Below are positions 40,741 through 49,458 of a stretch of DNA of 64,000 nt, piece by piece. Source of the DNA: Nonomuraea guangzhouensis (GTDB lineage: Bacteria > Actinomycetota > Actinomycetes > Streptosporangiales > Streptosporangiaceae); contig NZ_JAHKRM010000003.1 of assembly GCF_019396345.1 (NCBI RefSeq), forward strand, positions 186,001-250,000, read 5' to 3'. Numbering within the stretch: position 1 is the first letter of the stretch; each line of letters starts with the position of its first letter. The position numbers and the translations under genes are program-made. The notes beneath the pieces were generated by a model, which ran no database searches, was not told the origin of the DNA, and saw only the letters and a program-made list of their open reading frames with translations.

Positions 40741-41571
40741 ATGAGGATCGATGGTTTGGCCTATGACGAGGTGGGTGAGGGGCCTGCGGTGGTGCTCATC
40801 CACGCGGGGATCGCCGATCGGCGCATGTGGAGACACCAGCGCGACGCGCTGTCCGACCGTTACCGGGTGATCGGTTACGACTGGCGCGGGTATGGCGAGT
40901 CGGCCGATCCTGCAGGCGAACTCGTACACCATGAAGATTTGCTGCGCCTGATGGACGGACTCGGCGTGGAACGGGCGGTGCTGGTGGGTGATTCGATGGG
41001 GGGCTCGCACGCGGTGGAGGCGGCGTTGGTGGCGCCGCATCGAGTGGCCGGGCTCGTGCTGATCTCCTCTGGGCTGTCGGGCCACCAATGGCCCGATGAC
41101 ATGATCGCCCAAGCGCGGGAGCGGGTGCACAGCACCGTCCCTGCCGACCGGCTGGCCCGTTATCGGAGCGGGACAGCGGAGGTCGTTCCCGCCGATCTCG
41201 ACGCCTTCGCCCGGGCCCATGCGCTATGGCAGGTGGCCGGGCCCGACCGCGCTATGGACGATCTCGATCCGGAGGTGTGGGAGCTGGCGTTCGCCATGAT
41301 ACGCCGGGTGTTCGAGCGTTCCTGGAATCGCCGGCCCGTGACGGAGCGGCACCTGTCGGCCAAGGATCGGCTGCAGGAGATCACCTCGCCCACTCTGGTC
41401 ATCAACGGGCTGTCGGATGTGCCGGGCATCCAGGCGGTGTCGGATCTGCTGACCGAGAAGATCAAGGGAGCCCGGCGGCTCGACCTGCCGGCAACGGGAC
41501 ATCTGCCGCCATTGGAGCGGCCTCAGGAGGTCAATGCCGCGCTGAGCAGCTTCCTGGACGATCTGTGCTAG
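40741..41571 (+). CDS. alpha/beta hydrolase
   Basis: 276 residues from the ATG at 40741 (a GTG one codon earlier is equally placed). The catalytic triad is complete: nucleophile Ser in GDSMGGS (near residue 85), Asp in NGLSDVPG and His in ATGHLPPLE. The lid region is short. The protein resembles haloperoxidase- and esterase-like single-domain hydrolases; the substrate is unknown. Confidence 0.88.
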   Translation: MRIDGLAYDEVGEGPAVVLIHAGIADRRMWRHQRDALSDRYRVIGYDWRGYGESADPAGELVHHEDLLRLMDGLGVERAVLVGDSMGGSHAVEAALVAPHRVAGLVLISSGLSGHQWPDDMIAQARERVHSTVPADRLARYRSGTAEVVPADLDAFARAHALWQVAGPDRAMDDLDPEVWELAFAMIRRVFERSWNRRPVTERHLSAKDRLQEITSPTLVINGLSDVPGIQAVSDLLTEKIKGARRLDLPATGHLPPLERPQEVNAALSSFLDDLC

Positions 41572-41665
41572 CGAACCTTGTCGGCGGCCACCGCGCGCGG
41601 GCGGCCGACGGGCAGGCGAACCTTGATCCGGGACGGCACGGCGCGAAACCGATGTCACAGTGGCG

Positions 41666-42004
41666 TCAGCACACCTTGAAGATGCTCTTCCAGCCGATGC
41701 CCGTCTTCTGCTGCGCGTTGCGGTTGGTGGGCAGGGTGAAGTGCACCGATCCTCTGGTGTTGATCTCGTTGTGCATCCGGCCGGACTGGCCGGCGCCGTA
41801 CCACTTGTACGACCCGCGGTAGCGGAGGTTGGTCACGCCGCACTGGGTGATGACCTGAGTCCTGCCGGTGAAGCCCGGCCCTTCGTAGGCCACGAACATC
41901 GAGTCGGGGGCCGCGGAGGTTGAGGCGTTGGCGGCACCACCCATGATGGTGAGCAGGGAGGCAGAGATGGCAGAGACGAGCGCGATCTTCTTGATGCTCT
42001 TCAC
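41666..42004 (-). CDS. secreted peptidase inhibitor I36-like protein
   Basis: 112 residues from a GTG with GGAGG six bases upstream; signal peptide about 1-28 (VSAISASLLTIMGGAANAS). The mature part (MFVAYEGPGFTGRTQVITQC, then LRYRGSYKWYGAGQSGRM and a final Cys) has the beta-gamma-crystallin-like pattern of Streptomyces metalloprotease inhibitors (family I36). Two cysteines may pair. It lies alone. Confidence 0.8.
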   Translation of the reverse strand: MKSIKKIALVSAISASLLTIMGGAANASTSAAPDSMFVAYEGPGFTGRTQVITQCGVTNLRYRGSYKWYGAGQSGRMHNEINTRGSVHFTLPTNRNAQQKTGIGWKSIFKVC

Positions 42005-42171
42005 AGTGATCCTCCGAATGCGTCGCAACTGATTACCAAAAGTTCGTGGTTTTTCCTGACATGAGGAACATATGGATCAACGGTTGACCGCCACTTACGC
42101 CCCACTTGCACCACGCGTGACAACTGGACGTCAAGCCACCGTCTCTACGAGATCCCGTCCGTGGAGCGAAC

Positions 42172-43491
42172 TCAGCCCGCCGTCACGGTCTGGGCGGGGC
42201 CGCCGATGTGCTGCCAGGTGCCGGAGTCGGCGGACCAGCGCAGGATCCGGGAGCGGTCCTCGGTCAGTACGAACACCGCCTCCCGGCCGACCGCCACCTC
42301 CGCGCCGGCCGGGCCGATGTCCTGCCAGATCTGGTCCGCGAGGCCGGTCGTCGAGTCAGTGAGAACGCGCAGCCGTGCGCCCGTGGGGTCGGTGGAGAAG
42401 AGGCCGGCGGGGCCTCCGTACAGCTCTGCCGCCGGACCTGCCGCGTACGTCCAGGACGGCCAGGGTGCCGACGGATCGTCCGAGAGCCAACGGTTGACCA
42501 GAGCGCGTTCCGGGGTCAGGCCGTACAGGTGACGGTCAGTGAGAGCGAACGAGGCCCCCGCCGTGCCGACGCGGTCCCAGGAGAAGGGGCGGCCCGCATA
42601 CCGGAAGATCCACCCCGCCTCCGGACTCGTCGCGAAAAGCCCTGGCTCGCCGCCGTACAACCGCACTGCTGGGCCGCCGATCGTGGTCCATGACGTGCCG
42701 TGCCCGTTCCACACGGCGACGGACTGGTGGTCGGCGGCCAGCCGGAAGACGTGTGCGCCGCTGACCGCGAAGTCGCCGCCGGCCTCACTGATCAGTGACC
42801 AGCGGCCGGGTCGGCCTTCATATCGGTAGAGGCGGTCGTCCGTGCCGGTCGCGAACAGGCCGGCGGGCCCGGAGTGCAGGCGCTTGGCTCCGTCGCCGAT
42901 TCTGGTCCAGCCCGCTGCGTCCGCGCCATCCCAGCGGAAGATGCCATGACCGCCCGGTCCCACGGCGAACACGGCGTCCCCGCTCGAAGAACCCCATCCG
43001 AGCAGCAGGGCGAGCACCGTGAGAACCGCGATCGCGGTGCCGCCACCGACGAGGAACAGGGGGCGTGGACGATGCCGTCTTGCCGCAGGCGGCTCGGGGC
43101 TCGCGGCCGGTTCCATGACCGCCGCCTCTGTGACCGTCGCCGCCGTCGGTGAGGGCAGCGGAGGCGGAGCTACCGGGACGGGTTCCCGGTGTGTTGCTTC
43201 GAGGGCCGCCGTGTGCAGCCGGGCGGCAGTCTCCATGTGACCGTGGCGGATGCGTTCGTCCGGTTCGTGCTGGTCCTGTACCAGTCGCGTCAGCAGCTCC
43301 AACGGGATGATCTTCAGTCCTGAGCGGTACTCGCTCCAGAGCGTCTTGCCCACGTGATACCGCGCGGCGAGCTCGCGGACGGTCATCCCGGCGGTGAGCG
43401 TCAGCAGGAACTCCGCCAACGTGTTCGCCTGCTGTGTGCTGCCGCGAGGGGCGCCTTGGGGCCTGCCCACCTTGCGGTTCATCGCGGCCAT
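42172..43491 (-). CDS. membrane HTH protein with extracytoplasmic propeller
   Basis: 439 residues; GGAGGAGG lies before the ATG at 43491. The cytoplasmic N-terminus is a helix-turn-helix (TVRELAARYHVGKTLWSEYR, about 37-56) followed by a Pro/Ala linker. One transmembrane helix (153-172, LFLVGGGTAIAVLTVLALLL) leads to an outside domain of about six tectonin-like repeats with IGGPAVRLYGGEPGLFAT, IGDGAKRLHSGPAGLFAT and similar lines. The layout suggests a one-component membrane sensor or regulator. It is divergent from the small secreted protein gene at 43695. Confidence 0.8.
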   Translation of the reverse strand: MAAMNRKVGRPQGAPRGSTQQANTLAEFLLTLTAGMTVRELAARYHVGKTLWSEYRSGLKIIPLELLTRLVQDQHEPDERIRHGHMETAARLHTAALEATHREPVPVAPPPLPSPTAATVTEAAVMEPAASPEPPAARRHRPRPLFLVGGGTAIAVLTVLALLLGWGSSSGDAVFAVGPGGHGIFRWDGADAAGWTRIGDGAKRLHSGPAGLFATGTDDRLYRYEGRPGRWSLISEAGGDFAVSGAHVFRLAADHQSVAVWNGHGTSWTTIGGPAVRLYGGEPGLFATSPEAGWIFRYAGRPFSWDRVGTAGASFALTDRHLYGLTPERALVNRWLSDDPSAPWPSWTYAAGPAAELYGGPAGLFSTDPTGARLRVLTDSTTGLADQIWQDIGPAGAEVAVGREAVFVLTEDRSRILRWSADSGTWQHIGGPAQTVTAG

Positions 43492-43694
43492 CGCCTCCTC
43501 CGCTGCCTCCACTAGTGATCAAGTCAACAGACCCGATTGTCCGTGGACAACTCATTGTCCGGATTTGATCAGCGCCACTTCCGGACAACCGGCGGACCCG
43601 CCAGCCTCGAAAACGCCGGATGGTCACCATCCGCGCCGCCCTGCCGCCCCCAAGTTCCGCCAGATCATGGGTATCTGGCGTGGGAGGAGAATTC

Positions 43695-44180
43695 GTGACC
43701 AGAAACGCCTTCACTCGACTCGCCGCAGTAACCCTGCTCGCGACCGCCGGGTTAGCAGCACCAGTCGGCGCCGCAAGCGGGTACACCCCCGAGCAACTAT
43801 GTGGCAGCGGTTTCAACACGGTGGCGCTCGGCCGCATGCCGGTCACCGACCAGACGAACACGATGCGTGGCCAGGTCTACCTGCTCTACAGCCCGCCCAC
43901 GGGAGAGCACTGCGTCGTCACCATAAAGTCGGATTTCGTGGGCACGCCCACCAGGGCCACGGCGACCCTCCTCGTGCAGGGCCTCGCCTTCACCGCTCCG
44001 CGCAAAGAAGAGGACGCGGGAAACTTCAAGTACTACGCGGGTCCGGTGAAGGCGAACGCCAGGGGCAGATGCGTCTCCTTCAGGGGAACGATCGAATCCG
44101 CCTTCCGAGCCTCGGGCGGTTGGAGCGGCTACGGCGACTGCGGCAGGCAACCTTCCCGCCAACGCGGCCTCCACCGGTAA
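43695..44180 (+). CDS. small secreted protein
   Basis: 161 residues from a GTG with GGAGGAG upstream. A signal peptide spans about 1-27 (FTRLAAVTLLATAGLAAPVG). Mature cysteines (QLCGSG, EHCVV, RCVSF, DCGRQ) suggest two disulphides in a beta-rich domain with GQVYLLYSPPTGEHCVVTIK and GPVKANARGRCVSFRG. Similar small secreted proteins are common in actinomycetes with no known function. Its gene is divergent from the membrane HTH-propeller gene, possibly its regulator. Confidence 0.78.
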   Translation: MTRNAFTRLAAVTLLATAGLAAPVGAASGYTPEQLCGSGFNTVALGRMPVTDQTNTMRGQVYLLYSPPTGEHCVVTIKSDFVGTPTRATATLLVQGLAFTAPRKEEDAGNFKYYAGPVKANARGRCVSFRGTIESAFRASGGWSGYGDCGRQPSRQRGLHR

Positions 44181-44198
44181 GGACTTCAGGCCGCGGGA

Positions 44199-44717
44199 CT
44201 ACAGTCGGAGAACACCGCCCGGCCAGGTGATCTCCAGGATCATCAAGTCTGGGAAAAAACTTCTGATGACGATCACAACAAGTGCCCAGAACAGAACCCC
44301 GATGAGCGTGCCGATGTAGTCGTCGTCAGCAGTTCTTTCGAGACGAATGGTCAAGGGGACGGCGACAGCAAGGCCAATTCCAGCAGCCGAGAGGCCGAGC
44401 CAACCGAGATCTTTGCCCGGATTTACGAAGCCCACCAGCTCTCCAACTATGATCAACCCGGCCATGCTCCAGGCACTGACAAACACCCACTGCGGCTGTC
44501 GGTTGATGGACCGCCGCTGCGGATAGGCGCGTATGGGCCAAGAGATGCCTTGTGCTGGCGGTTGTGCAGGATCGTGCACCGGTGGCGTGGCGAAGTACGG
44601 CGATTGTGGAGCCGTGGTCGTCGGGCCTTTTCGATCTTTGACGTGATAGGTCAATGCAGCGTACACAAAGCTGCCTGCGGCGAATAGAAGACCCGCAATG
44701 GCAATGAAGGTGGCCAC
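44199..44717 (-). CDS. membrane protein
   Basis: 172 residues from a GTG at 44717. There are four hydrophobic helices: residues 4-22, about 76-95, about 104-121 and 138-156, with a Pro-rich loop (TTTAPQSPYFATPPVHDPAQ) after the first. Codon use is less GC-rich than in the neighbours. No family or partner was recognised. Confidence 0.7.
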   Translation of the reverse strand: MATFIAIAGLLFAAGSFVYAALTYHVKDRKGPTTTAPQSPYFATPPVHDPAQPPAQGISWPIRAYPQRRSINRQPQWVFVSAWSMAGLIIVGELVGFVNPGKDLGWLGLSAAGIGLAVAVPLTIRLERTADDDYIGTLIGVLFWALVVIVIRSFFPDLMILEITWPGGVLRL

Positions 44718-44776
44718 CTATCCAGGTTCCAGCATGCCGCACACGCTTGTCACGATTTCACGTAACTGATTTCTAC

Positions 44777-45172
44777 TTACCTGACATCGCTGCGCAGGGC
44801 CCGCTCCTCCGCGTCGGCCAGCCAGAAGAAGACCGGCGGCAGGCCGAGCTCGATCACCGTCAGCGCGATCTGGAACCACTGCGGCCATCCGTACACGGCG
44901 AGCGAGAGCAGCCGGCCCACGCCGCCCAGCAGGAAGACGGCGGCCAGCCACCGCACCGCCCGAGCCGGGATCGGACGCTGCCGCGCGGCCCACAGCCAGG
45001 CCAGCCCGTAGCCGACGAAGCTGGCCCCCATGAACCGGCCCCAGCTGTCGATCGTCGTACCGGCGGAGCCGGCGCCGGGGATCGCCGCGTTGCCGAGTGC
45101 CACGTGGAACAGGCCGATCGCGACGCAGGCCCAGCCCATCAGTTGGGTGAGAACGCGCAGAACTCTGGCCAT
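44777..45172 (-). CDS. DUF4345 membrane protein
   Basis: 131 residues with four membrane helices. The start (VLTQLMGWACVAIGLFHVAL) and the IDSWGRFMGASFVGYGLAWL segment match DUF4345. It is divergent from a TetR regulator across a 77-bp region filled by a large inverted repeat, so it is the likely target of that regulator. The exact function is unknown. Confidence 0.87.
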   Translation of the reverse strand: MARVLRVLTQLMGWACVAIGLFHVALGNAAIPGAGSAGTTIDSWGRFMGASFVGYGLAWLWAARQRPIPARAVRWLAAVFLLGGVGRLLSLAVYGWPQWFQIALTVIELGLPPVFFWLADAEERALRSDVR

Positions 45173-45185
45173 GATCCCTCCAACG

Positions 45186-45241
45186 CTTAGTTGACATGTG
45201 TCTACTACAGTGGGCGCACTAGTAGACTCATGTCAACTAAG
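45186..45241. promoter_or_regulatory. large inverted-repeat operator between DUF4345 and TetR genes
   Basis: Two 22-base arms (45186-45207 and 45220-45241) are inverted copies with a single mismatch, spaced by 12 bases. Each arm holds its own smaller dyad (TTGACATGTGTC on the left). Two TetR dimers could bind. The site covers the region where both divergent promoters must lie, so repression of both genes is expected. Confidence 0.75.
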
Positions 45242-45249
45242 CTTTTTGC

Positions 45250-45879
45250 GTGCCTACCCGCCAGCGACTCACGCCCGCCGACCGTCGCGCACAACTCCTC
45301 GCCGTCGGCGCACGGCTGTTCGCCGCACACCCGTACGCCGACGTGCTGATGGAGGAGGTCGCCGAAGAGGCCGGTGTCTCGCGGGCCCTGCTCTACCGTC
45401 ACTTCCCCAGCAAGCAGGCTCTCTTCGCGGCCGTCTACCAGCAGGCGGCGGACCAGCTGCTCGCCGAGACGCGCCTCGACTCCGCCGACTCCCTGGTGGG
45501 GCAGCTCATCCAGGGTTTGGACGTCCATCTCGACTACTTCGTGGCGAACCGCAACGCCGTCCTTGCCGCGAACCGGGTCCTCGCGGGTGACCCGGTCATC
45601 CAGACGATCATGACGAACGAGCTGGACGCGCTCCGCGCGCGGCTGCTGACCGTACTCCCGCTCGCGGACGAGAGCGCCCGCGAGGCCGTGTCCGGCGTCC
45701 TGAAGAGCTGGCTGGTCTTCGTCCAGGTGCTCTGCGTCGACTGGCTCACCCACGCGACCTGTACGCGCACCCAGCTGCGCGATGTCTGCGTCGGCGCGGT
45801 GATCGGCGCCCTCCGCCCGCTGTTCGCCGAGGACCTCGCCCCCGACTGGCCGCGACAAGGGCCCGCCGCGGGTGCCTAG
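45250..45879 (+). CDS. TetR family regulator
   Basis: 209 residues from a GTG. The DNA-binding domain is clear: LTPADRRAQLLAVGARLFAA, then MEEVAEEAGVSRALLYRHFP and SKQALFAAVYQQ. The C-terminal domain (LDVHLDYFVANRNAVLAANR and on) is of usual size. It starts 8 bp from the large inverted repeat and most likely represses itself and the DUF4345 gene. Confidence 0.92.
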   Translation: MPTRQRLTPADRRAQLLAVGARLFAAHPYADVLMEEVAEEAGVSRALLYRHFPSKQALFAAVYQQAADQLLAETRLDSADSLVGQLIQGLDVHLDYFVANRNAVLAANRVLAGDPVIQTIMTNELDALRARLLTVLPLADESAREAVSGVLKSWLVFVQVLCVDWLTHATCTRTQLRDVCVGAVIGALRPLFAEDLAPDWPRQGPAAGA

Positions 45880-46006
45880 GGCCTGCCGTACCACTTTGTG
45901 CGAATTTATGAGTGCAAGTCACAACAACGTCCCGCACAAGCCATGATCGAGGCTGGCCGAACGCTCATAAACGGGGGGCGTGCAGGCCGACCATGATTGG
46001 AGCAAC

Positions 46007-47533
46007 GTGCGAAGAAAGACGACTCTGCTCGCTACCGCGCTTTTAGCACTGTCGGCGGTCCTACCCGTCCCTGCGGCGTCCGCGGCGACCGAGCCGGAAG
46101 CAGGACAGAGCAGCATCACCTGGGCGCCCTGTGAGGAGGAGCCCAGCGCCGAGTGCGGCAAGCTGACCGTCCCCATCGACTGGTCCAAGCCGAACGGCGA
46201 GACCATCGACCTGGCCATCGCCCGGCGCAAGGCCACCGACCCGACGGCTCGGGTCGGGTCTCTGGTGATCAACCCTGGGGGCCCGGGTGGGTCGGGTGTC
46301 GAAGCCGTTTACGGCGCTCCCGACTCGTACACCGAGGAGCTGCAGAAGCGCTTCGACATCGTCGGCTTCGACCCCCGGGGCGTGGGCCGCAGTCACCCGG
46401 TGATCTGCTCGGCCTCGGTGTACAACCAGATGCCGCACACCGTCATCTCGAGCCAGGCCGAGTACAGCGCCTGGGACGCCTTCACCAAGAAGCTGCATCA
46501 GGACTGCCGGGCACGTACCGGCCCCCTGTACGACCACGTCGACTCGCGCAACGTCGCGCGCGACATGGACGCCCTCCGCGCCGCCCTCGGTGAGGAGAAG
46601 CTGACCTACTACGGCATCTCGTACGGGACGCTGATGGGCCAGATGTACGCGGAGATGTTCCCGAACCGGATCCGGGCCCTCGCGCTCGACAGCAACATGG
46701 ACCACAGTCTCGGCGTCGCGGGCTTCCTCAGCACCGAGGCGATCGCCATCGAGGACGCCTTCGACCAGTTCGTGGGATGGTGCGAGGCCGACACCAGCTG
46801 TGTCCTGCACGGGCGTGACGTCCGTCAGATGTGGCGGGATCTGCGGGCCAAGGCCCGGAGCGGCAAGCTGTACTACCCGACCGCCCCGGACCGCCCGATG
46901 ACCGAGCTGCAGGTCATCTACAACGCGGCGCTCGGCACCGAGGGGCCCGACTGGCGCCTGCTGAGCGAGGTCATCAACTGGCTGAGCGGTGGGCCGGAGC
47001 CGTCGTGGGTCCCGCCGCTGCCGGGCCGGGGGCCCGTGGAGGGCGACACCGCCGAGCTGCCCACCCGGATCCTCTGCCAGGACTACAACCTCCGGGTGCG
47101 GAACTACGCCGAATACGCCTTCTACATGAAGATTTCCAAGCACCTGGCGCCCGACGTGGGGTACCACCCGTACCCGATCGACGACATGCCCATCTGCCTC
47201 AACTCCACGACGACTAACCCGCCGCACCAGTTGAAGTACACGGGCAGCGCACCGATCCTGCTGGGCAACTCGCTGCATGATCCCGCCACGCCGTACATGT
47301 GGTCCGCCAACGCGACGCGGCAACTCGGTCCGAAGGCTGTGCTGCTCACCTACGAGGGCTGGGGGCACCGCATCTACGGCAAGGACAAGTGCCAGACGGA
47401 CATCATCGACCAATACCTGATCGCTCTGACCGTGCCTCCGCGCGGCACCCGCTGCGCCGTGGGTACGCCTGAGGAGAGCCTGCTCAAGAAGCAGCCACAG
47501 AGGACGTGGCCAACGGACAAGCAGCACTGGTAA
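46007..47533 (+). CDS. secreted tripeptidyl aminopeptidase-like alpha/beta hydrolase
   Basis: 508 residues from a GTG with GGAG upstream; signal peptide about 1-27. The fold and sequence fit the TAP-type (Slp) peptidases of Streptomyces: VPIDWSKPNGETIDLAIAR at the N-terminus, oxyanion NPGGPGGSG, nucleophile S205 in YGISYGTLMGQ, and the C-terminal half with LHDPATP (Asp) and GWGHRIY (His). It releases peptides from protein N-termini outside the cell. Its stop is followed by a strong terminator. Confidence 0.92.
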   Translation: MRRKTTLLATALLALSAVLPVPAASAATEPEAGQSSITWAPCEEEPSAECGKLTVPIDWSKPNGETIDLAIARRKATDPTARVGSLVINPGGPGGSGVEAVYGAPDSYTEELQKRFDIVGFDPRGVGRSHPVICSASVYNQMPHTVISSQAEYSAWDAFTKKLHQDCRARTGPLYDHVDSRNVARDMDALRAALGEEKLTYYGISYGTLMGQMYAEMFPNRIRALALDSNMDHSLGVAGFLSTEAIAIEDAFDQFVGWCEADTSCVLHGRDVRQMWRDLRAKARSGKLYYPTAPDRPMTELQVIYNAALGTEGPDWRLLSEVINWLSGGPEPSWVPPLPGRGPVEGDTAELPTRILCQDYNLRVRNYAEYAFYMKISKHLAPDVGYHPYPIDDMPICLNSTTTNPPHQLKYTGSAPILLGNSLHDPATPYMWSANATRQLGPKAVLLTYEGWGHRIYGKDKCQTDIIDQYLIALTVPPRGTRCAVGTPEESLLKKQPQRTWPTDKQHW

Positions 47534-47539
47534 CCAGAG

Positions 47540-47579
47540 CCGCCGGACCACGGCATACGCCGCGGTCCGGCGGTCTTTT
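47540..47579 (+). terminator. strong rho-independent terminator
   Basis: CCGCCGGACC pairs with GGTCCGGCGG; an inner CGGC/GCCG stem closes on an ATAC loop, and TCTTTTC follows. It ends the peptidase gene and lies at the 3' end of the convergent membrane protein gene. Confidence 0.85.
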
Positions 47580-48100
47580 CATGTGCGGGCTGCCTTGCCA
47601 CCGGCGCCGAAGAACAAGATGGTCGCGGCCAGACCCAGCACGGCGACGAGCGCGTCGGCGACCAGCGTGAGGGTGGGCAGGGTGATGAACAGGCCCACCA
47701 GCTTGAACAGCACCGAGACGATGACGATGATCGTGGCGAAGATCCGGACGGCGCCGCCGCCGCGCAGCGCCAGCCAGGCGAGCAGGACGAGCACGAGCGA
47801 CCAGAAGATCGTGCTGTAGGCGAGCCCGGAGTAGATCATCTGGAGCGACTCGAACCGGTCGCTGTGGATGTCGACCTCGTCGAGGCTCACGGGGGCGGAG
47901 CCGCCGTTCGAGTTCGCGGCGATCTGCTCTTTGATCGCCTCCGCGCCGGAGACGATGAGTCCGATGGCGCTGATCACGTTGAGCGTCGCGGCGGCGATGG
48001 CCGCGTACACCGCTCGGGTTAAGTTCGCCGGCCTCTCGGGGGCATTGGCGGCGCGCCGGTCGTCGAATTGGGCGGGTGTCTGCCGTTCGTACATGGCCAT
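47579..48100 (-). CDS. four-helix membrane protein
   Basis: 173 residues from an ATG with AGAGGT upstream. A polar N-terminus with DDRRAANAPERPANLTRAVY is followed by four hydrophobic helices (for example AAIAAATLNVISAIGLIVSG and IFATIIVIVSVLFKLVGLFI). The loop between the first two (SLDEVDIHSDRFESLQMIYS) is probably outside. The pattern is common in actinomycete membrane proteins of unknown role. Confidence 0.75.
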   Translation of the reverse strand: MAMYERQTPAQFDDRRAANAPERPANLTRAVYAAIAAATLNVISAIGLIVSGAEAIKEQIAANSNGGSAPVSLDEVDIHSDRFESLQMIYSGLAYSTIFWSLVLVLLAWLALRGGGAVRIFATIIVIVSVLFKLVGLFITLPTLTLVADALVAVLGLAATILFFGAGGKAART

Positions 48101-48334
48101 TCGGACCTCTTTCGGGTTTAATGCCACGCGCCTTTGGCGCGGCCCTGAGAGGTATAGCAGATTCGCCCGGTCCACGAGGGTGGCGGCGAATTGCGGAACC
48201 GCTCGCGCATCGCTCACCTGCGACGGAAGGCGAACGGAAGAAAAACGGAAGAGAGACGCTTTAATGTCGTGTGACGTCAGCCGGGCGGCAAAGAATGTTC
48301 TTCGTCCAGCTCCCGGAAGAATGGCGGCAATTCA

Positions 48335-49351
48335 TCAGTCCGCGAGCACGTCTGGGAAGCCGAACATTGCGACCAGCGCCGGATCATGGAACGCGATTAC
48401 GCGGGAGACACCGGTGGCGGTCGCGGCCAGCACCACAATGCCGTTCGCCCGGAATGCGCCGTCCGCGTCCCGGTAGTACTCGACGGCGGCGGGCTGGCCG
48501 TTGGCTGTTGTGGCGATCATCCGCCAGTCGCCCGGCGCGCCCATCACGTACGCGTCGAGCATGCGGATACACCGCACCCGACCGGCCTGCCATTCGCGGA
48601 ACGGTGTCGCCTCCAGCGTGGCGTCCGCCCGCAGCACCTGTTCCAGCAGGCCGGCGTCGGAGCGCTCGAAGGCCGCGATGTAGCCGTCGAGCAGCGCACG
48701 CGCCCGCTGGTCGGTCGGTTCGAGCAGTTTCTCGGGCTCTGGCGCCAGTTCGTCCAGCCGTGCCCGGGCACGCTGCAGGCCACTCTTCACCGCCGCGGTA
48801 GTGGTGCCGAGGATCTTCGCGGTTTCGGCCGCGGAGAACGCCAGCACCTCGCGCAGGATGAGGATCGCGCGCTGGCGGGCGGGCAGGTACTGAAGGCCGG
48901 CGATGAGCGCCAGCCGGAGTGATTCGCGGGCGACCACCGCCGCGGCCGGATCGTCGGCGGCCGGGGCGATCCATCGGTCCGGCAGCGGTTCCAGCCACGA
49001 GACCTCGCCCGGCGCGACATGACTCGGCGGGTGATCGGGTCCGTCGTACGGGCCGGTCAGGCCTGAGGGCAGCACCCGGATCCGGCGCGGCTCCAACGCG
49101 GTCAGGCAGACGTTGGTGGCGATCTTGTAGAGCCAGGACCGCATCGACGCACGGCCCTCGAAGCCCGCGTAGGAACGCCATGCTCGAAGATACGTCTCCT
49201 GCACCAGGTCCTCGGCGTCATGCGCCGAGCCGACCATGCGGTAACAGTGCGCCAGCAGCTCCCGGCGGAACCGCTCGGTCTCGGCGGCGAACCGGTCCTG
49301 GTCCGCCGCCTCCCGCAGGTGAGCTGCCGCCGCGGATTCCTTGCTCGGCAT
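48335..49351 (-). CDS. ECF sigma factor with C-terminal SnoaL-like domain
   Basis: 338 residues. Region 2 reads ELLAHCYRMVGSAHDAEDLV followed by QETYLRAW; after it come RIRVLPSGL and WLEPLPDRW, as in the TIGR02960-type (SigG-like) factors. Region 4 is LPARQRAILILREVLAFSAA and LGTTTAAVKSGLQRARARL. The last 120 residues (RALLDGYIAAFERSDAGLLE to VIAFHDPALVAMFGFPDVL) form a SnoaL-like domain that usually tunes activity in place of an anti-sigma factor. The quinone oxidoreductase gene upstream on the same strand may be in its circuit. Confidence 0.9.
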   Translation of the reverse strand: MPSKESAAAAHLREAADQDRFAAETERFRRELLAHCYRMVGSAHDAEDLVQETYLRAWRSYAGFEGRASMRSWLYKIATNVCLTALEPRRIRVLPSGLTGPYDGPDHPPSHVAPGEVSWLEPLPDRWIAPAADDPAAAVVARESLRLALIAGLQYLPARQRAILILREVLAFSAAETAKILGTTTAAVKSGLQRARARLDELAPEPEKLLEPTDQRARALLDGYIAAFERSDAGLLEQVLRADATLEATPFREWQAGRVRCIRMLDAYVMGAPGDWRMIATTANGQPAAVEYYRDADGAFRANGIVVLAATATGVSRVIAFHDPALVAMFGFPDVLAD

Positions 49352-49458
49352 GCGTTGTTCCTTGTCCGGACCGGTCCCGCCGGTCGGGGCCGTCGTTCAT
49401 TACGACCGGGACGCTGTTGCGAAGGAATCGAAACCCAGGTCAGCGGGCATCCGGGTTG

